A stretch of DNA of 64,000 bases. Source: Candidatus Aminicenantota bacterium. GTDB taxonomy: Bacteria > Acidobacteriota > Aminicenantia > Aminicenantales > Aminicenantaceae. Below are positions 44,164 to 52,039 of this stretch, piece after piece. The position numbers and the translations under genes were made by a program. Below the pieces are notes generated by a model, which did not search any database, was not told where the DNA came from, and saw only the letters and a program-made list of their open reading frames with translations. Numbering within the stretch: the stretch's first letter is position 1; each line of letters starts with the position of its first letter. The stretch lies in assembly GCA_016927475.1 (NCBI GenBank), contig JAFGMO010000055.1, positions 1-64,000 on the forward strand, in the 5' to 3' direction.

Positions 44164-45049
44164 AGCGGAAGGAGGAAGGGATGATATCATCCCTTTTCCC
44201 AGTCGTTGTCGAATGGGAGCCATGTAACTGCTGGAGAGTCCGTATTTGTCCCTCAGCCTGTTTACCATAGCGTAAAGATTTGTTTTGTATTTTTTCGGTG
44301 CTCCGCCTGTTTGATACAAAAGTTTCAGTTTTTGATTCATTTCGGGAAATTGACGCGAAACAAAGTCAAAAAAATATTTTCGTGTTTCGCCTTCTGAGAT
44401 ACAGGGTTCCTGAAAGAACATAGCTAACGCCGGCGTCCTTCGCGGATTTTAGAATACGTTCGATGTTTTCTTCTGAATCCGAAAGGTAAGGAAGTATTGG
44501 CATGAGATGGAGGCCCCTGCTGGCATTCGTGCGGGCGAATTCTTTAAGCACACGGAATCTGTTTAGGGTAGGGGATGATCCCGGTTCCCATTTCTTGCGC
44601 AGCCGTTCGTCCATTGTTGTTACGCTTGCAGCCACATTGACATAGGTCCTTCGAGATAATTTTTCAATGAGGTCTTTATCCCTGAGGATCAGATCGGATT
44701 TTGTGGAAATGATGACGGGGTTTTGATGTTTGAGCATCACCTCAAGGATTTCCCGCATCAATCCGTACTTTTTTTCAGCGGGCTGATAACAATCCGTCAC
44801 GCCGCCGATATTGATAATCTCTCTCTTCCACGTGGTTGAGCTGAGCTCCGTATCGAGAATCCGGGCTATATTTTTTTTGACGATGATGGTACCAAAAAAA
44901 TCCTTCTCTCCCAGGAATCGATGGGAATAGCGGGCATAACAATAGGCACACCCATAACCGCATCCTCTGTAGATGTTCAAATCCCATCCATAAGGAATTT
45001 TTCGTTTGAGCTTTCTCAAGGCTGAACTTATCTCGATTTCTTTGTACAT
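44074..45049 (-). pseudogene. SplB-like radical SAM protein, frameshifted
   Basis: The upstream frame begins MYKEIEISSALRKLKRKI and has the cluster motif RGCGYGCAYCYARYSH (CxxxCxxC), INIGGVTDCYQPAEKKY and PVIISTKSDLILRDKDL, as in spore-photoproduct-lyase-like SPL family proteins. It stops after GTLYLRRRNTKIFF. The expected C-terminus continues in another frame: EGETRKYFFDFVSRQFPEM, KLLYQTGGAPKKY, VNRLRDKYGLSSSYMAP. Restoring about two bases near 44400 joins them. The rejoined frame runs to 44074 and overlaps the permease end by about 90 bp. It may be a real lesion or an assembly error. The catalytic half is complete, so partial function cannot be ruled out. Confidence 0.75.
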
Positions 45050-45177
45050 TCCGGTCCCTTTCGGTTACGTTTCCAGAAGGAAGGGTTGAGTAATATAACA
45101 TGATCTTTTGAAGAAAGTAACCGATATTGACATCTGGTCATGAAGTCTGGTAGTTTTGGATGGAATGAAGGAGATGG

Positions 45178-46041
45178 ATGATGGATAAAAAATTTCTTGA
45201 CTTGTACGAAAATTTCAGCAGCGGAGAAATCGACCGCCGTGAATTCCTCAAACGGCTGACGCTTTTAGCCGGGGGAACGGCAGCCGCCGTTTCGATGCTT
45301 CCTCTTATTGAGAGAAGCTATGCCGAAGTCCAGATGGTCGATGAAAGCGACCAGCGGCTGCAGACAAAAATGGTCACCTATCCCGCTGAAACCGGGGAAA
45401 TGTTAGCCTACCTGGTCCGCCCCAAGGGGGAAGAAAAACTGCCTGGGGTCATCGTTATTCACGAGAACAGGGGACTGGTTCCTCATATCAAGGATGTTGT
45501 TCGCCGCGTTGCCCTGGAAGGATTCCTGGCCATTGGTCCGGATGCGCTGTCACCGCTGGGCGGAACGCCGGAAGACCAGGACGAAGGACGGAGAAAGATG
45601 CGGGAACTTGACAGGGAGGCAACGGTCAAAAATTTCACAGCCGCTGTTCAGTACCTGAAAACGCATCCCCAGACGACCGGAAAAGTCGGCTGTATGGGTT
45701 TCTGCTGGGGAGGAGGCATGACCAATCAGGTAACCGTCAACTCTCCGGACCTCAATGCGGCCGTCCCATTTTATGGAAGCCAGCCTGCGGCGGAAGATGT
45801 TCCCAAGATCAAAGCCTCCCTGCTCTGCCACTACGGCAGCCTTGATGAGCGAATCAACGCGGGCATCGAAGCTTTTGAAGAAGCCTTAAAAAAAGCCTCG
45901 ATCGAGTACAAGATGTACATGTACGAAGGGGCGAAGCACGCCTTTTTCAACGACACAAATGAAGGCCGTTATCACGAGGAAGCGTCTAAGCTCGCCTGGA
46001 AAAGAACCATTGCGTTTTTTAATGAAAAATTGAAATCCTAA
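45178..46041 (+). CDS. Dienelactone-hydrolase family protein, Tat-like signal
   Basis: 287-aa alpha/beta hydrolase. The N-terminus DRREFLKRLTLLAGGTAAA resembles a twin-arginine signal, suggesting export of the folded enzyme. Catalytic triad: Cys in MGFCWGGGM, Asp in GSLDERI and His in GAKHAFFND, as in dienelactone hydrolases; also VIVIHENRGLVPHI. The natural substrate could be any small ester or lactone. AAGGAG lies just before tandem ATGs. The stop overlaps the convergent radical SAM gene by 4 bp. Confidence 0.9.
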   Translation: MMDKKFLDLYENFSSGEIDRREFLKRLTLLAGGTAAAVSMLPLIERSYAEVQMVDESDQRLQTKMVTYPAETGEMLAYLVRPKGEEKLPGVIVIHENRGLVPHIKDVVRRVALEGFLAIGPDALSPLGGTPEDQDEGRRKMRELDREATVKNFTAAVQYLKTHPQTTGKVGCMGFCWGGGMTNQVTVNSPDLNAAVPFYGSQPAAEDVPKIKASLLCHYGSLDERINAGIEAFEEALKKASIEYKMYMYEGAKHAFFNDTNEGRYHEEASKLAWKRTIAFFNEKLKS

Positions 46042-47222
46042 TCGTTTTTTGTCTTACGCCACTGGACACCGACCTCCTCTACCCAAGGCCGGCAGTGTTG
46101 AAAAAAGGATTTGTATCCTGAGCAGAGATAGTTTAGGTTTTCTTCTCCGTCCGCGGTCTTTAGAAAACGGTTCTTGGGGCAACCTCCGTTGCACATCTCC
46201 CTGACATCGCATTCCAGGCAGGCACGGGGAAGGGTTTTGAGCTTGGCAAGACCGAAAGCCCTCTGTGCCGGGCTTTCCAGCAGTTCGACGAGCGGCGTTT
46301 TTTGAATGTTTCCGAGACGGTGGCCGGGGTCGACAAAGTGGTCGCATGAATAAAAATCGCCATTGTGTTCGATGACGGGAACGTCTCCACAGGTCGGACG
46401 GAAAATACACAAAGAGTGCTCCTGGCCGAAGGCGGTCCGGGCGGCCTCCTCGAATATCTGAACTTTGATCCACCCTATATCCCTGCTGACCCATTCATCA
46501 AAAACAGTGCAAAGAAATTCTCCCCAGGCTTCAGAAGGTACCGTCCGTTCGCTTATTCCTCTTTCGGTTTCAGGTGAACGTTCTACCAGGGGTAGAAAGG
46601 TAATGTAAGACGCCTCAATATCCTTAAAAAAATGGTAGACACGCTCCGGATACTTCACATTATCGTTATGCACCACGCACAGAATGTCCCGGGAAACTCC
46701 GTGCTTTTTGAGAATTTCGTAACCGTGCATGGTTTTTTCGAAGGAGGACTTTCCCTTTTTTGTCCGGCGGTGAATGTCATGAAATTCTTTAGGGCCGTCA
46801 AGGCTCAACCCGACGTAAAAGCCTTCTTTTGCCAGGAAACGGCCCCAATTTTCATCGAGAAGAGTCCCGTTGGTCTGCATACCGTTGGCGATATGATACC
46901 CGGCAGGCCGGTGTTTTTTCTGAAGGGAAACGGCCATCCGGAAAAAATCCAGCCCCAAAACGGTCGGTTCTCCACCGTGCCAGGAGAAGCGGACCGTCTT
47001 TTCCGGAGAAGCATTGATGTGCTGAATAATGTATTCTTCGAGAAGGGCTTCGGGCATACGGAAAGATTCCATGTCCGGATAAAGCTCCTTTTTTTCCAGG
47101 TAATAGCAGTAGGAACAGTGCAGGTTGCAAAGGGAGCCGGATGGTTTAATGAAGATCATGAAGCTGCGTGCGGCCCTGGATAGCATCCGGTCAAGGTCTT
47201 CAGAAGGAATCTCTTCAGTCAC
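46038..47222 (-). CDS. Anaerobic sulfatase-maturase-type radical SAM/SPASM protein
   Basis: Radical SAM enzyme with GSLCNLHCSYCYYLEK (CxxxCxxC cluster), WHGGEPTVLGLDFF, VGLSLDGPKEFHD and a C-terminal SPASM region (CGDVPVIEHNGDFYSCDHF, ACLECDVREMCNGGCPKNR) for two extra Fe-S clusters. This is the anSME layout, which oxidises a sulfatase Ser/Cys to formylglycine. No sulfatase is encoded in the window. The start is uncertain: the track ATG at 47294 adds a hydrophobic leader that does not fit, and I use GTG at 47222 (VTEEIPSEDLDRM); ATG at 47186 is also possible. Confidence 0.85.
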   Translation of the reverse strand: MTEEIPSEDLDRMLSRAARSFMIFIKPSGSLCNLHCSYCYYLEKKELYPDMESFRMPEALLEEYIIQHINASPEKTVRFSWHGGEPTVLGLDFFRMAVSLQKKHRPAGYHIANGMQTNGTLLDENWGRFLAKEGFYVGLSLDGPKEFHDIHRRTKKGKSSFEKTMHGYEILKKHGVSRDILCVVHNDNVKYPERVYHFFKDIEASYITFLPLVERSPETERGISERTVPSEAWGEFLCTVFDEWVSRDIGWIKVQIFEEAARTAFGQEHSLCIFRPTCGDVPVIEHNGDFYSCDHFVDPGHRLGNIQKTPLVELLESPAQRAFGLAKLKTLPRACLECDVREMCNGGCPKNRFLKTADGEENLNYLCSGYKSFFQHCRPWVEEVGVQWRKTKND

Positions 47223-47398
47223 GATAAGAACCCGCTGTTTCAGAAAAGTATAGGTGAAAAAATATAGGGGGTCAAGAAAGGAGCAGAATAACATTCCTGC
47301 TTGATGTATGGTTTTTTATATGATAAATATTCTTTGCATATCATGCAGGAAAAATCCGACTGCCAATAATCTTTTGACTCTTTTAAAAGGAGAAGTGT

Positions 47399-48736
47399 AT
47401 GAACTATGAAGAAAGAATGCAAAATGTAACGGTCCTCGGTGCCGCCGGAAAAATGGGATCGGGAATACTCCTCCTCACTGCGGTAGAAATGGCCGACCTG
47501 GGGCTTCAGCCCGAGAACAAGGGAAGAACATTCACCGTTAACGCCATGGATGTCTCCTCTGAAGCGTTGAGCGGCTTGATGGAATATGTCCGGGCACAGG
47601 CAAGGCGCATTGCCGAGAAAAAAACCGTTCTGCTGAGGAAGATGTACGAGGACAGAAAAGATCTCATCGAAAATTTTGACGTTATAGACCAGTACATCTT
47701 TGAAGTTATGCAGAAAATAAGGCCGACCACCCGTTTGGAAACGGCCTATGAATCCGGATTGATCTTTGAAGCGGTCAGCGAGAATCCGGACCTCAAGGTT
47801 AAAATTTTATCCGATATTGAAAAAAACAATAAGAATGCACCCTGGTATTTCACGAATACATCTTCCATCCCCATTCATTATCTCGATGAACAAGCGGGGC
47901 TTCAAGGCCGTATTCTCGGCTTTCATTTTTACAACCCGCCCGCCGTTCAAAAGCTGGTCGAGCTTATTGTCACGGATAAAACGGATAAAGAAGCGGTGGA
48001 ATTTGCCCATAATTACGCCAAAAAACTAAGAAAGACAATCGTACCATCCAATGATTTTGCGGGCTTTATCGGAAATGGTCATTTTATGCGTGATGCCCTG
48101 CATGCGATCAGTGAAGTCGAGCGTTTGTCCAAAGACATGCCCATGGTTCAGGCCATCTATATTTTGAACAGAATCACCCAGGACTTTTTGGTACGTCCCA
48201 TGGGAATTTTTCAACTCATCGATTATGTGGGCATCGATGTATGTCAGTACATCATGCAGGTTATGAATCCCCATGTGCCCGATGAGGACCTTTACAGCTC
48301 CCTGCTGGATAAGATGATATCTTTGGGAATACGCGGCGGCCAGAATCCGGACGGGTCGCAGAAGGACGGATTTCTCCAATACGAGAAAGGCAGGCCGTCC
48401 GGTGTTTATGATATAGAGAAGCAAAAATACGTGCCTATTTCCGATTTTAAAGAAAAAGCCGACGATTTTATCAAGGAGCCGCCTGATTCCCTTCCTCCCT
48501 GGAAAAGTGTCATACGTCAGGCGGATAAAGAGACCGTATTGGAGAAAGGGTTCAAGGATTTGGCCGGGATGGACACTCAGGGCGCGAAACTGGCTTTGGA
48601 ATACGGGCGGCGGTCGAAGGAAATTGCAAAAAAATTGGTGGCTTATAACGTTGCTCAAGACGAAAAGGATGTCAATACCGTGCTTCTGACGGGTTTTTAT
48701 CATGCCTATGGACCGATAAATGACTATTTTGATTGA
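47399..48736 (+). CDS. 3-hydroxyacyl-CoA dehydrogenase family protein
   Basis: 445-aa protein. N-terminal NAD-binding domain with VTVLGAAGKMGSGILLL and IFEAVSENPDLKVKI, then TNTSSIPIHYLDEQAG, LGFHFYNPPAVQKLVELI (the HFFNPxxxMxLVE motif of the family with Tyr for one Phe) and a helical C-terminal domain. It oxidises 3-hydroxyacyl-CoA to 3-ketoacyl-CoA with NAD. The thiolase 48 bp downstream would use that product, so the pair forms a beta-oxidation-like unit. AAAAGGAG lies 6 nt before the ATG. Confidence 0.88.
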   Translation: MNYEERMQNVTVLGAAGKMGSGILLLTAVEMADLGLQPENKGRTFTVNAMDVSSEALSGLMEYVRAQARRIAEKKTVLLRKMYEDRKDLIENFDVIDQYIFEVMQKIRPTTRLETAYESGLIFEAVSENPDLKVKILSDIEKNNKNAPWYFTNTSSIPIHYLDEQAGLQGRILGFHFYNPPAVQKLVELIVTDKTDKEAVEFAHNYAKKLRKTIVPSNDFAGFIGNGHFMRDALHAISEVERLSKDMPMVQAIYILNRITQDFLVRPMGIFQLIDYVGIDVCQYIMQVMNPHVPDEDLYSSLLDKMISLGIRGGQNPDGSQKDGFLQYEKGRPSGVYDIEKQKYVPISDFKEKADDFIKEPPDSLPPWKSVIRQADKETVLEKGFKDLAGMDTQGAKLALEYGRRSKEIAKKLVAYNVAQDEKDVNTVLLTGFYHAYGPINDYFD

Positions 48737-48784
48737 TCGTCCTGAGGGCCCTCAAAAAATATCCAGTATGAAAAGGAGAAAACA

Positions 48785-50029
48785 ATGAGCAAACCTCGAA
48801 AAAAAGTATATATGAGTGCCGGATATAATACCATCTCTTTAGGAACGGGCCGCAAAGAATTTCATCCCAAAAAACCCCGGCCGGGATTGGAGCATTACAT
48901 AAAAGAGGCAGGTCAGGGAGTTCTTGGCCGGATTGGCGGCGCGAAAAACGTAGACGAAAGTGTTATCGGAAATTTTATGGCTGCCCGTTTCAACAAACAG
49001 GCTAACCTTCCGGGATTTGTGCCTATGATCGATCCCGGTTTGATGTGGAAACCGGCCTGCAGCGTTGAAGGAGCCTGCGCTTCAGGTGCCTTGGCCTTGA
49101 TGGCCGGCATCAAATCCGTATTGGCCGATACGGCGGATGTTGTCTTGGCTATCGGCGTGGAAGTGCAAAACACCGTCAAAGCCATTTACGGCGCAGATAT
49201 ATTGGCTGGAGCGGGTTGGTTTCAGGATAGGAAAAACGGGCACGCTTATTATTTTCCTGGGAAATTCAGCGACCGGGCGGGAGCCTATTTTGAAAAATAC
49301 GGCAGGGATCTGACCCGGAAAGCTTTTGCCCGATGGTACCGGAACGCCGTCGAGAACGCTCGCCTGTGCCCCACGGCTCAGGAATTCCACAATACTACCA
49401 AAGACCTGGAAGGCCTGGCCCTGACCGAACCCAATCCGAAGGTTTTTTGTGAACACCTGAATGTTTTTGACTGTTCCAAGGTTTCGGACGCAGGATCGGG
49501 GATTGCTATCCTTTCTGAAGAAGGACTGGAAAAATGCGGCATCGATAAAAAGGATGCGGTTGAGATTATTGCCTGGGGACAGACCGAATACGACCTGACC
49601 AAGGAACCCGAAGACCTGACTGTGCTTGAGACAACGAAACGCGCCGCAAGAGAAGCCCTGTTTTCGGCCGGTATCACCAAGGAAAAGCTGGGATTTGTCG
49701 AAACCCATGACTGCTTCACCATAGCGGGAATCCTGGCCACCGAAGCTATCGGGTTTGCTGAAAAAGGGAAAGGGGCTCAGTTCGTCCAGGAAGGGAACAC
49801 GGCCCGGGACGGCATCATTCCTTTCAACACCACCGGCGGATTGATCGGTTGGGGGCATCCCACAGGAGGAACGGGAGTGCATCAAGCTGTTACGGTCTGG
49901 GAACAGTTGACTTCAAAGGCCGGTGAGGCCCAGATCAAGCTGAGCGAGGAAAAACCTTACGGATTATCCATCAATATGGGTGGAGACGACAAAACTGTCG
50001 TGGCCATCGTCTACGAAAAGGGAAAGTAG
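48785..50029 (+). CDS. Thiolase-family protein (SCP2-thiolase-like)
   Basis: 414-aa thiolase with nucleophile Cys98 in CSVEGACASGALAL, ETHDCFTIAGIL and the active His in GWGHPTGGTGVHQ. The final motif, CxGGGxG with the second catalytic Cys in classical thiolases, is INMGGDDKT here, so that Cys is absent, as in some SCP2/SCP-x-like acyl transferases. It probably cleaves or forms 3-ketoacyl-CoA together with the dehydrogenase upstream. AAAAGGAG precedes the ATG. A strong terminator follows. Confidence 0.87.
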   Translation: MSKPRKKVYMSAGYNTISLGTGRKEFHPKKPRPGLEHYIKEAGQGVLGRIGGAKNVDESVIGNFMAARFNKQANLPGFVPMIDPGLMWKPACSVEGACASGALALMAGIKSVLADTADVVLAIGVEVQNTVKAIYGADILAGAGWFQDRKNGHAYYFPGKFSDRAGAYFEKYGRDLTRKAFARWYRNAVENARLCPTAQEFHNTTKDLEGLALTEPNPKVFCEHLNVFDCSKVSDAGSGIAILSEEGLEKCGIDKKDAVEIIAWGQTEYDLTKEPEDLTVLETTKRAAREALFSAGITKEKLGFVETHDCFTIAGILATEAIGFAEKGKGAQFVQEGNTARDGIIPFNTTGGLIGWGHPTGGTGVHQAVTVWEQLTSKAGEAQIKLSEEKPYGLSINMGGDDKTVVAIVYEKGK

Positions 50030-50065
50030 GGATAAAGGGAAAGGGCTTATTCGTTACATCTAAAT

Positions 50066-50099
50066 AAAAAGGGGCACTCAAAAAGAGTGCCCTTTTTTT
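50066..50099. terminator. Rho-independent terminator (bidirectional)
   Basis: GGGCACTC, a five-base A loop and GAGTGCCC, flanked by an A run on the left and seven T on the right. The perfect 8-bp stem stands between the thiolase gene and the convergent M28 peptidase gene, and can stop both transcripts. Confidence 0.92.
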
Positions 50100-50107
50100 G
50101 GTGTTTT

Positions 50108-51901
50108 TTACCGGTCAGCCAGCTCGAAGGCCGTCAGGTATGTCATGCGGATGATTCTCTCCATAAGTTTTGCATTGATTTTTTCTACTGTATCACTGGG
50201 TTGATGATAGTCTTCGGTCATGGCCGCGATGAAAAAGGCCCAAGGAATATTCTGCGTGGCAAAGGGTGCATGGTCGCTTCCTCCCGAGGCTTCTTTTGAT
50301 GCGCTTATGTGAATATGGAGGCCGACATAATCATTATTTTTTCTTATGATTTGCTCAATTTGAGGGGTGTGGGCGTCATAGGAAAGACTGACGTAGCGGT
50401 CGGCATCAATCTTGTCCAGCACCTCCTTGGACATCTGTATTCCCCATCGCCGGGCCATCATAGCCATACGCTCTTTCTCGTAGGTACGGCTGATCATGTC
50501 CAGGTTGAGGTTGACTGCGGTTTTTTCGATAAAGGGATGAGTCACATAATAGCGGGAACCGAGAAGGCCTTTTTCTTCGCCGGTCCAAAGAGCGAAAATG
50601 ATCGACCTTTTGGGTTTGATGGGATTTTTGGCAAAGGCTTCGGCGATTTCCATGACACCCACGGATCCTGAACCATTGTCGTCAGCGCCGTTATAGATAT
50701 AATCACCCCTGCGTCCAAGATGGTCCAGGTGGCCTCCGATAACGATCGCTTCCTTCTTGAGTTCGGGATCGGAACCTTCGATAATTCCCAGAACATTCAT
50801 GCTGTTGACAAGTTTTGTTTCGGCCTTGTTTTTGATATTAAGGGTCACGCCCTCAAGAACCCGGGATTGGCTTTTGAGGTCTTTTTCGATGTTATTCTTC
50901 AATGATGTTATGTCGAGGCCATTAAAACCGAGAAGATCGTCGGCCATGGCCCTGGAGATGGTGATGGTGGGAATGCGTTCCCAAGACCTGGATATATTGC
51001 CTCTTTCGTAAAGGGAAATACGGCGGAAGTGTCCGGGAATGATCGGCCGCTCATCATTGATCGCGCTCCTGTTGATGGTCCTCTGAGGGACATCCCCGTT
51101 GTTTTCAGGAGAGTTTTCCACCAAAAGGATAGCCAGGGCTCCCTGCTCCATGGCGAGCTCTGTTTTGGGTGACGAGCTTCTTCTCATGCGCCGCCGCTGG
51201 GGGTAATACTTTTCCTTGAGCTCTCCCTTATTGAAGGGGGATTCGGGATCGTCCTTTCCGGGTGTTTCCGAAAGCATCATGATGAATTTATCTTTGACGT
51301 CCAGACCTTTATATTCATCCAACTTGAGCGAGGGCTCCTGAATTCCGTATCCGACGAAAACGACGGGGGCGCTAAGGGACCGGCTTTCGGATGCATAGTA
51401 TGTATAGTCGGTGTCCTGATTGAAAGACTTTGTTTGTTTCATTCTGCCTTTTTGGTATTCGGCATAAGCCGATCCTTCGTTTCCCAGGATTTCAATCATG
51501 GGAATGTTTTGAAAATATGTTCTTTTCCCTGTTGGGCGGGGTGAAGAGTCTCTTCTCATGAAATAACGGCTCATTTGGGGACGCTCGATATCGCCGGCGG
51601 GTTTGATTCCCCAAAGCTCGAACATCGAGGCGGTGTAATGGGCGGCGATATAAAAACCCGGGCTGGCCGTATCGCGTCCTTCCAGAAGATCGGAGGTTAA
51701 AAACTTCAGATAGGCAACGGCATCTTCGGCCGTGATGGACTCGAGGCCCGTTTTTACCTTTTCAGGAGCAGGCTGAGTTTCCTTAACGAGAGAAAAATCT
51801 TTAAGAGGATCGGATTTTTCCGCGGATGTTTCCTGCTGTCCGGGAAGAATAGAAAAGAACAAAAGACAAAGAGACAAAAAAATGATAGTGTTTTTTTTCA
51901 T
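50108..51901 (-). CDS. Secreted M28-family zinc peptidase
   Basis: 597-aa exported peptidase with signal peptide (1-about 21), an N-terminal region containing a PA-like insert (VVFVGYGIQEP...ALAILLVENSP) and a C-terminal M28 catalytic domain: GGHLDHLG (Zn His), NGADDNGSG (bridging Asp), TGEEKGLLGS (catalytic Glu), GGSDHAPF and DYHQPSDT (Zn His). Aminopeptidase activity on peptides released in the periplasm or outside is likely. An unusually basic RRRMRRSSS stretch lies in the insert. It is divergent from the M14 peptidase gene. Confidence 0.93.
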   Translation of the reverse strand: MKKNTIIFLSLCLLFFSILPGQQETSAEKSDPLKDFSLVKETQPAPEKVKTGLESITAEDAVAYLKFLTSDLLEGRDTASPGFYIAAHYTASMFELWGIKPAGDIERPQMSRYFMRRDSSPRPTGKRTYFQNIPMIEILGNEGSAYAEYQKGRMKQTKSFNQDTDYTYYASESRSLSAPVVFVGYGIQEPSLKLDEYKGLDVKDKFIMMLSETPGKDDPESPFNKGELKEKYYPQRRRMRRSSSPKTELAMEQGALAILLVENSPENNGDVPQRTINRSAINDERPIIPGHFRRISLYERGNISRSWERIPTITISRAMADDLLGFNGLDITSLKNNIEKDLKSQSRVLEGVTLNIKNKAETKLVNSMNVLGIIEGSDPELKKEAIVIGGHLDHLGRRGDYIYNGADDNGSGSVGVMEIAEAFAKNPIKPKRSIIFALWTGEEKGLLGSRYYVTHPFIEKTAVNLNLDMISRTYEKERMAMMARRWGIQMSKEVLDKIDADRYVSLSYDAHTPQIEQIIRKNNDYVGLHIHISASKEASGGSDHAPFATQNIPWAFFIAAMTEDYHQPSDTVEKINAKLMERIIRMTYLTAFELADR

Positions 51902-52039
51902 GAAAAACTCCTAAGATAAGAATGTTCATGGAAAGAAAAAAAGTATACTGCAAAATACCGGTCCTCGCAATATAAAAACTGGATTTTTCATGGAGCAACC
52001 GGTATTGATATGTTAGATATGAAACCGATGGAGGTTGGT

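Noticed and set aside
48026-48703. 225-aa minus ORF opposite the hydroxyacyl-CoA dehydrogenase; also 49082-49885
   Set aside because: Antisense shadows of well-supported genes with strong motifs on the other strand.
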